Origin: Larkinella humicola
GTDB taxonomy: Bacteria > Bacteroidota > Bacteroidia > Cytophagales > Spirosomataceae
NCBI RefSeq assembly: GCF_008727875.1
Contig: NZ_VTWS01000001.1
Coordinates: 1,550,001-1,614,000, forward strand
Reading direction: 5' to 3'
Length of the DNA stretch: 64,000 nt
Part shown: positions 60,210 through 64,000 of the stretch, one piece after another
Numbering within the stretch: the stretch's first letter is position 1
How the letters are laid out: the number at the start of each line of letters is the position of its first letter
The notes under the pieces: model-generated
What the model was told of the DNA's origin: nothing
The model's database searches: none
Seen by the model: only the letters and a program-made list of their open reading frames with translations
Made by a program: the position numbers and the translations under genes

Positions 60210-62903
60210 ATGGGATACAACCTCAAGATGGAAAACAGCATCGAACGCGAACGCATTTATACCCGCGCCGATAACAAAGGGTGGAAGAAATGGGGTCCTT
60301 ATCTGTCAGAACGCTCCTGGGGCACGGTTCGCGAGGATTACAGCGTCCACGGCAATGCCTGGGGATTTATTACGCACGACATGGCTCGCTCCCGCGCGTA
60401 TCGCTGGGGTGAAGACGGGATTGGTGGGCTTTCCGACAACAAAGGCCACGTTTGTTTTGCCCTGGCGTTCTGGAATCATACGGACAGCATCATCAAGGAA
60501 CGGCTTTTTGGTCTGACCGGACCGGAAGGAAACCACGGCGAGGATGTGAAGGAGATGTACTACTACCTGGATAGTACGCCCACCCACTCCTACATGAAAA
60601 TGCTGTACAAGTACCCTCAGCAGGCATTTCCGTATTCCCGGCTGGTGGATGAAGCGCGTCGGCGAAACCGCCTGGAACCCGAATTCGAACTGGTCGATAC
60701 CGGTATTTTTGACACCAACCAATACTTCGACATTTTCATTGAATACGCCAAAAACGACGAAAATGACATACTGATCAAAATTACCGCCCACAATCGGTAT
60801 ACTAAAGCCGCTAACCTCACAATGTTGCCCACGCTCTGGTTCCGCAATACGTGGTCCTGGGGCTATGAGCAGTATGCATACAAGCCCATTCTGAACGGCA
60901 TTGCCACCACCCAGATTGCGGTCGATCACAAGCTTCTGGGGAAATATAAACTGTATTGCGAAGACGCCGACGAACTGTTGTTCTGTGAAAACGAAACCAA
61001 CACGGAACGGCTCTACGGTATTCCCAATGAGTCGCTGTTTTGCAAGGACGGCGTCAACGATTACATTATTTCGGGCGATAAAAAATACGTCAATCCGAAT
61101 CAGATTGGCTCGAAAGCTTCGGCCCGGTATGTCCGAACGGTTCCGCCCGGCGAGTCCGTTACCATTCGGCTGCGGTTTAGTCAGGATACCCACAAAAGCC
61201 AGCCTTTTGCTGATTATGACGCCATTTTTGACCAACGGGTTCAGGAAGCGGACGATTTTTACGATCAACTGCAAGCCAATGTAACCGACCCGGAATTGCG
61301 AATTATCCAACGGCAGGCCTACGCGGGCATGTTGTGGAACAAACAGTTCTATTATTACAACGTGAACGAGTGGCTGAAAGGCGACCCCAAAATGCCCACC
61401 CCGTTTCATGGACGGGCCTACCAGCGCAACTCCGGCTGGCGGCACATGTATACTGCCAACATCCTGTCGATGCCGGACAAATGGGAATATCCGTGGTTTG
61501 CCGCCTGGGATCTGGCCTTTCACACGTTGACACTGGCGCGACTCGATCCGCATTTTGCCAAACGCCAACTAGCGGTTATCCTGCGGGAGTATTACATGCA
61601 CCCCAACGGGCAAATTCCGGCGTATGAGTGGAATTTCGGTGATGTAAACCCGCCCGTTCATGCCTGGGCGACGTGGAAAGTCTACGAGATCGACCGCGAC
61701 ATGAACGGCAAGGGCGACATCAACTTTCTGGAACGCGTGTTTCACAAACTGCTGCTCAACTTTACGTGGTGGGTAAACCGGAAAGACGTCAGCGGCAACA
61801 GCGTGTTCGGGGGCGGCTTCCTTGGCCTCGACAACATTGGGGTGTTCGACCGCAGCCAGCCTTTGCCGATGGGTGGCCACATCGAACAGGCCGACGGAAC
61901 GGGCTGGATGGCCATGTATACGCTGAACATGCTGCGGATTGCCTGCGAAATTGCGCTGACCCGGCCGACGTACCAGGACATGGCGTCCAAGTTTTTCGAG
62001 CACTTCCTGCACATTGCGGCTGCCATGAAAAACCTGGGCGGACAGGGCATCAGCCTGTGGGACGAAGACGATCAGTTCTACTATGATGTGCTGCACACGC
62101 CCGATAACGCCAGTATGCTGTTGAAAATCCGCTCGATGGTGGGCCTGATTCCGCTCTTTGCCGTCGAAATTCTGGATGATGACTTGCTGGAAAAACTGCC
62201 GGATTTCAAACGACGGGTCGAGTGGGTTCTAACCAACCGCCCGGATCTGGCATCGATGATTTCGCGCTGGCACGAACCGGGCAAGGGCGCTACCCACCTG
62301 CTTTCGCTGCTTCGGGGTCACCGAATGAAAATGCTGCTCAAACGGATGTTCGATGAAACCGAGTTCTTGTCTGATTATGGCATCCGGGCGTTGTCGAAAT
62401 ACCACGGAGAAAAACCGTATGAGTTCAACCTGAACGGCGAGATTTTCTCCGTAAAATACGTTCCGAACGAATCGGAAACGAGCCTGTTCGGCGGTAATTC
62501 CAACTGGCGGGGCCCGATCTGGTTCCCGGTCAATTACCTGCTGATCGACTCCCTGCTGAAGTTCTACAACTACTACGGCGACGATTTCGAGATCGAGTAC
62601 CCGACCAATTCCGGTCAGGTCATGAGCATCAAGGAAGCGACGGTGCTGGTGGCCGAACGTCTGGTCAACATTTTCCGGCGCGACGAAACCGGCAAAATAC
62701 CGGCTTACAATGGCTACAAAAAATACCAGGATGATCCGTATTTCAAGGACATGCACCTGTTTTTTGAATATTTTCACGGCGACAACGGCAGCGGCCTCGG
62801 CGCCAACCACCAAACCGGCTGGACCGGGCTCGTGGCAGATCTGATCGAATTTCTGTATCAACACCGGCTTCAGAAAGAACCGGTTCATGCCAAAGTGTTG
62901 TAG
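60210..62903 (+). CDS. GH63-type glucosidase (MGH1-like domain)
   Basis: An 897-residue cytoplasmic protein without a signal peptide. The N-terminal part (WKKWGPYLSERSWGTVREDYS, RSRAYRWGEDGIGGLSD, LFGLTGPEGNHGEDVKEMYYYLD) and the (alpha/alpha)6-barrel part (WDLAFHTLTLARLDPHFAKRQL, AYEWNFGDVNPPVHAWATW, NWRGPIWFPVNYLLIDSLL) match the GH63-like family annotated as glucosidase, with acidic residues in GDVNPP and near the C terminus. It should act on alpha-glucosides or mannosylglycerate-like compounds. An alternative ATG at 60228 (MENSIERERIY) is possible; the first cannot be excluded. It lies 376 bp after the susCD pair and may belong to the same utilisation locus, but it has its own promoter region. 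Confidence 0.88.
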   Translation: MGYNLKMENSIERERIYTRADNKGWKKWGPYLSERSWGTVREDYSVHGNAWGFITHDMARSRAYRWGEDGIGGLSDNKGHVCFALAFWNHTDSIIKERLFGLTGPEGNHGEDVKEMYYYLDSTPTHSYMKMLYKYPQQAFPYSRLVDEARRRNRLEPEFELVDTGIFDTNQYFDIFIEYAKNDENDILIKITAHNRYTKAANLTMLPTLWFRNTWSWGYEQYAYKPILNGIATTQIAVDHKLLGKYKLYCEDADELLFCENETNTERLYGIPNESLFCKDGVNDYIISGDKKYVNPNQIGSKASARYVRTVPPGESVTIRLRFSQDTHKSQPFADYDAIFDQRVQEADDFYDQLQANVTDPELRIIQRQAYAGMLWNKQFYYYNVNEWLKGDPKMPTPFHGRAYQRNSGWRHMYTANILSMPDKWEYPWFAAWDLAFHTLTLARLDPHFAKRQLAVILREYYMHPNGQIPAYEWNFGDVNPPVHAWATWKVYEIDRDMNGKGDINFLERVFHKLLLNFTWWVNRKDVSGNSVFGGGFLGLDNIGVFDRSQPLPMGGHIEQADGTGWMAMYTLNMLRIACEIALTRPTYQDMASKFFEHFLHIAAAMKNLGGQGISLWDEDDQFYYDVLHTPDNASMLLKIRSMVGLIPLFAVEILDDDLLEKLPDFKRRVEWVLTNRPDLASMISRWHEPGKGATHLLSLLRGHRMKMLLKRMFDETEFLSDYGIRALSKYHGEKPYEFNLNGEIFSVKYVPNESETSLFGGNSNWRGPIWFPVNYLLIDSLLKFYNYYGDDFEIEYPTNSGQVMSIKEATVLVAERLVNIFRRDETGKIPAYNGYKKYQDDPYFKDMHLFFEYFHGDNGSGLGANHQTGWTGLVADLIEFLYQHRLQKEPVHAKVL

Positions 62904-63201
62904 CAAACGAATAAGCCGGCATTGAACCGGCTTTTTCGTTTAATAGCGGATGGTATATCTGCCGGTCTTTCCTTTTTGATTACAATTTAATACGTACATA
63001 TAAACACAATTTCAATTTGTATTAATTGGGGTTACTGGCTTCAAACTGCCCCGAAATTCAGCTAATTGATTAGTTTACTTAAACGTCTTCCAACCCAGTT
63101 TATTCGCCCATATACTCACAAAAGCAGACCGGCAACTCACTTTCTTTGGCTCCTTTAACCAAAAACTGTATCTTCACCAGCCCGTCCTAACTATTTCTCT
63201 G
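62904..63201. other. Intergenic region between glucosidase and TPR genes
   Basis: Holds the terminator at 62910-62940. The remainder, AT-rich between 62980 and 63060, shows no ORF or repeat; the TPR gene promoter should lie within it. Confidence 0.6.
62910..62940 (+). terminator. Intrinsic terminator after the glucosidase gene
   Basis: 7-bp stem AAGCCGG/CCGGCTT around a 7-nt loop, followed by T residues. Confidence 0.75.
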
Positions 63202-64000
63202 ATGCCGCGGTTGTTGTACCCTGTGATTCTGTTGTTGTGTTTTGTCGTTTTTCAACCGATAACCGGGTATGCGTTAAGAATACCGTCTGACTTAAAATCA
63301 GACAACGATTCCGTTCCCCGGCTCAACAATACTGCCATCAAACTGGCCCGAAACAAGAATTACAGCGGAGCGCTCCAGCTTCTGCAACGCGCTTCGGCGG
63401 GTCGCCCTTCCGACACCCTGCTCTACAACCAGGCGATCATCCTGAGCCGCCTGAAACGGTATGAAGAAGCCAGCAGCCTGTTGCAGCAGATCCCCAACTT
63501 TGCGCACGCCCAGGCCAATCAGGGCGTCTTTTTCTGCATGAGTGGTGATGTAAAAGTGGGCCTGGCCCTGCTTGAAAGCACCCCCGGCGGAAAGGGAGCC
63601 GACAAAGTAGCCTTCAATCGGGCCGTTGCCCACCTCCACGCCGGTCAGTTCGAGGAAGCCAGCCGGGCCGCTTCGGATGCGGTTCGGATGCGACCCGGAG
63701 AGCCCATGTATCGCATGGTGAAAGGCGATGCCCTGTTGGGTCTGGGAAAATTCCGCGAAGCCCTGCATGCCTATGAATCGGTGGAGAAAGCGCCGGAACT
63801 CTCCATGATGTTGCCGGTTCGGCTGGGCAATGCGCTCCTGGGCCTGAAAGAATACGAAGAAGCTGCCGAAAAATTCAACGACTATCTGCTCACCAACGAC
63901 CGGACCTACCAGGCACCGGCCCGCTTCGGTCTGGCGAATGCCTTGTATGGTCAGAAAGAATTTGCGAAAGCCGTGGCCGAATACCGCCGGGCGGTTCAGT
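63202..64000 (+). CDS. TPR-repeat secreted protein (N-terminal part, cut by window edge)
   Basis: First 266 codons of an exported tetratricopeptide-repeat protein. ATG at 63202 begins a signal peptide (PRLLYPVILLLCFVVFQPIT). From about residue 48 onward, 34-residue TPR units follow one another, seen as AIKLARNKNYSGALQLLQRA, AVAHLHAGQFEEASRAASDA, MVKGDALLGLGKFREALHAY and LANALYGQKEFAKAVAEYRR. Such proteins act as scaffolds in envelope or gliding complexes; no partner can be named. The C terminus lies beyond the right edge, so additional domains are unknown. Confidence 0.85.
   Translation, partial: MPRLLYPVILLLCFVVFQPITGYALRIPSDLKSDNDSVPRLNNTAIKLARNKNYSGALQLLQRASAGRPSDTLLYNQAIILSRLKRYEEASSLLQQIPNFAHAQANQGVFFCMSGDVKVGLALLESTPGGKGADKVAFNRAVAHLHAGQFEEASRAASDAVRMRPGEPMYRMVKGDALLGLGKFREALHAYESVEKAPELSMMLPVRLGNALLGLKEYEEAAEKFNDYLLTNDRTYQAPARFGLANALYGQKEFAKAVAEYRRAVQ

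Noticed and set aside
60306-61568. 420-codon open frame opposite the GH63-type glucosidase
   Set aside because: Antisense shadow; the sense strand holds the conserved family motifs throughout.
1-64000. CRISPR array, tRNA, rRNA or prophage
   Set aside because: I scanned for regularly spaced direct repeats, CCA-ending cloverleaf-like sequences, rRNA segments and phage structural genes and found none I could support; small RNA genes cannot be excluded by eye.

Overview
The window reads as chromosomal DNA of a Bacteroidota member of the order Cytophagales (Spirosoma/Larkinella-like; inferred from gene content, not from a marker gene search). Supporting signs are a SusC/SusD pair, a fused IcmF mutase, a large secreted ThuA/dehydrogenase/cupredoxin lipoprotein, split transketolase subunits, a lone RprX-like kinase, and several TAnnTTTG promoter elements of the Bacteroidota type with few clear Shine-Dalgarno sequences. 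I see no rRNA, tRNA, CRISPR array, prophage or intact transposase.

Layout. 1-5.3 kb: photolyase/cryptochrome (cut by the left edge), fatty acid desaturase, GH1 glycosidase, and a divergent glycosyltransferase. 5.3-12.2 kb: phosphoesterase, small Lys-rich protein, membrane-anchored unknown, PhoX-like lipoprotein, dihaem peroxidase with an imelysin-like front, double DUF1801 protein. 12.2-13.1 kb: two overlapping ORFs, each broken by an in-frame stop. 13.2-21.7 kb: nucleoside-type MFS permease, unknown secreted protein, a 151-bp terminal-inverted-repeat element, mutS, SpoU-family methyltransferase, a second Lys-rich protein, sensor kinase. 21.8-27.9 kb: 1262-residue multidomain lipoprotein, Gfo/Idh/MocA oxidoreductase, divergent AraC regulator. 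27.9-38.8 kb: sigma-54 response regulator, hydrolase, radical SAM protein, LolD-like ATPase, sucC, M48 and M23 peptidases, FAH-family hydrolase, peroxiredoxin. 38.9-42.2 kb: transketolase N and C subunits separated by an AAA ATPase/TOPRIM pair. 42.3-43.8 kb: ECF sigma, small membrane protein, Spy-like protein. 43.9-51.6 kb: FAD dehydrogenase, membrane protein and nucleotide cyclase in one operon, HD hydrolase, and a transporter-HEAT-cyclic-nucleotide-binding fusion. 51.7-64 kb: icmF, SusC/SusD, GH63-type glucosidase, TPR protein (cut by the right edge).

Three results stand out. First, an AAA ATPase and a TOPRIM-like protein, resembling split OLD/PARIS-type defence modules, sit between the two transketolase subunits with 1-nt spacing, then 7-nt and 4-nt overlaps. 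Their centre is AT-rich and their edges are host-like in composition. Second, at least seven long palindromes, several with perfect 36-43 bp arms, sit at gene ends, and one lies in frame inside icmF; each locus has its own sequence, and the arms are built from repeated short words. Third, a tandem CTTAACA repeat at 11-nt pitch precedes both Lys-rich protein genes within an upstream layout whose spacing is identical, and recurs before the GH1 gene. This is the geometry of a PhoB/PhoP-type site in a region carrying two phosphatase-like genes.
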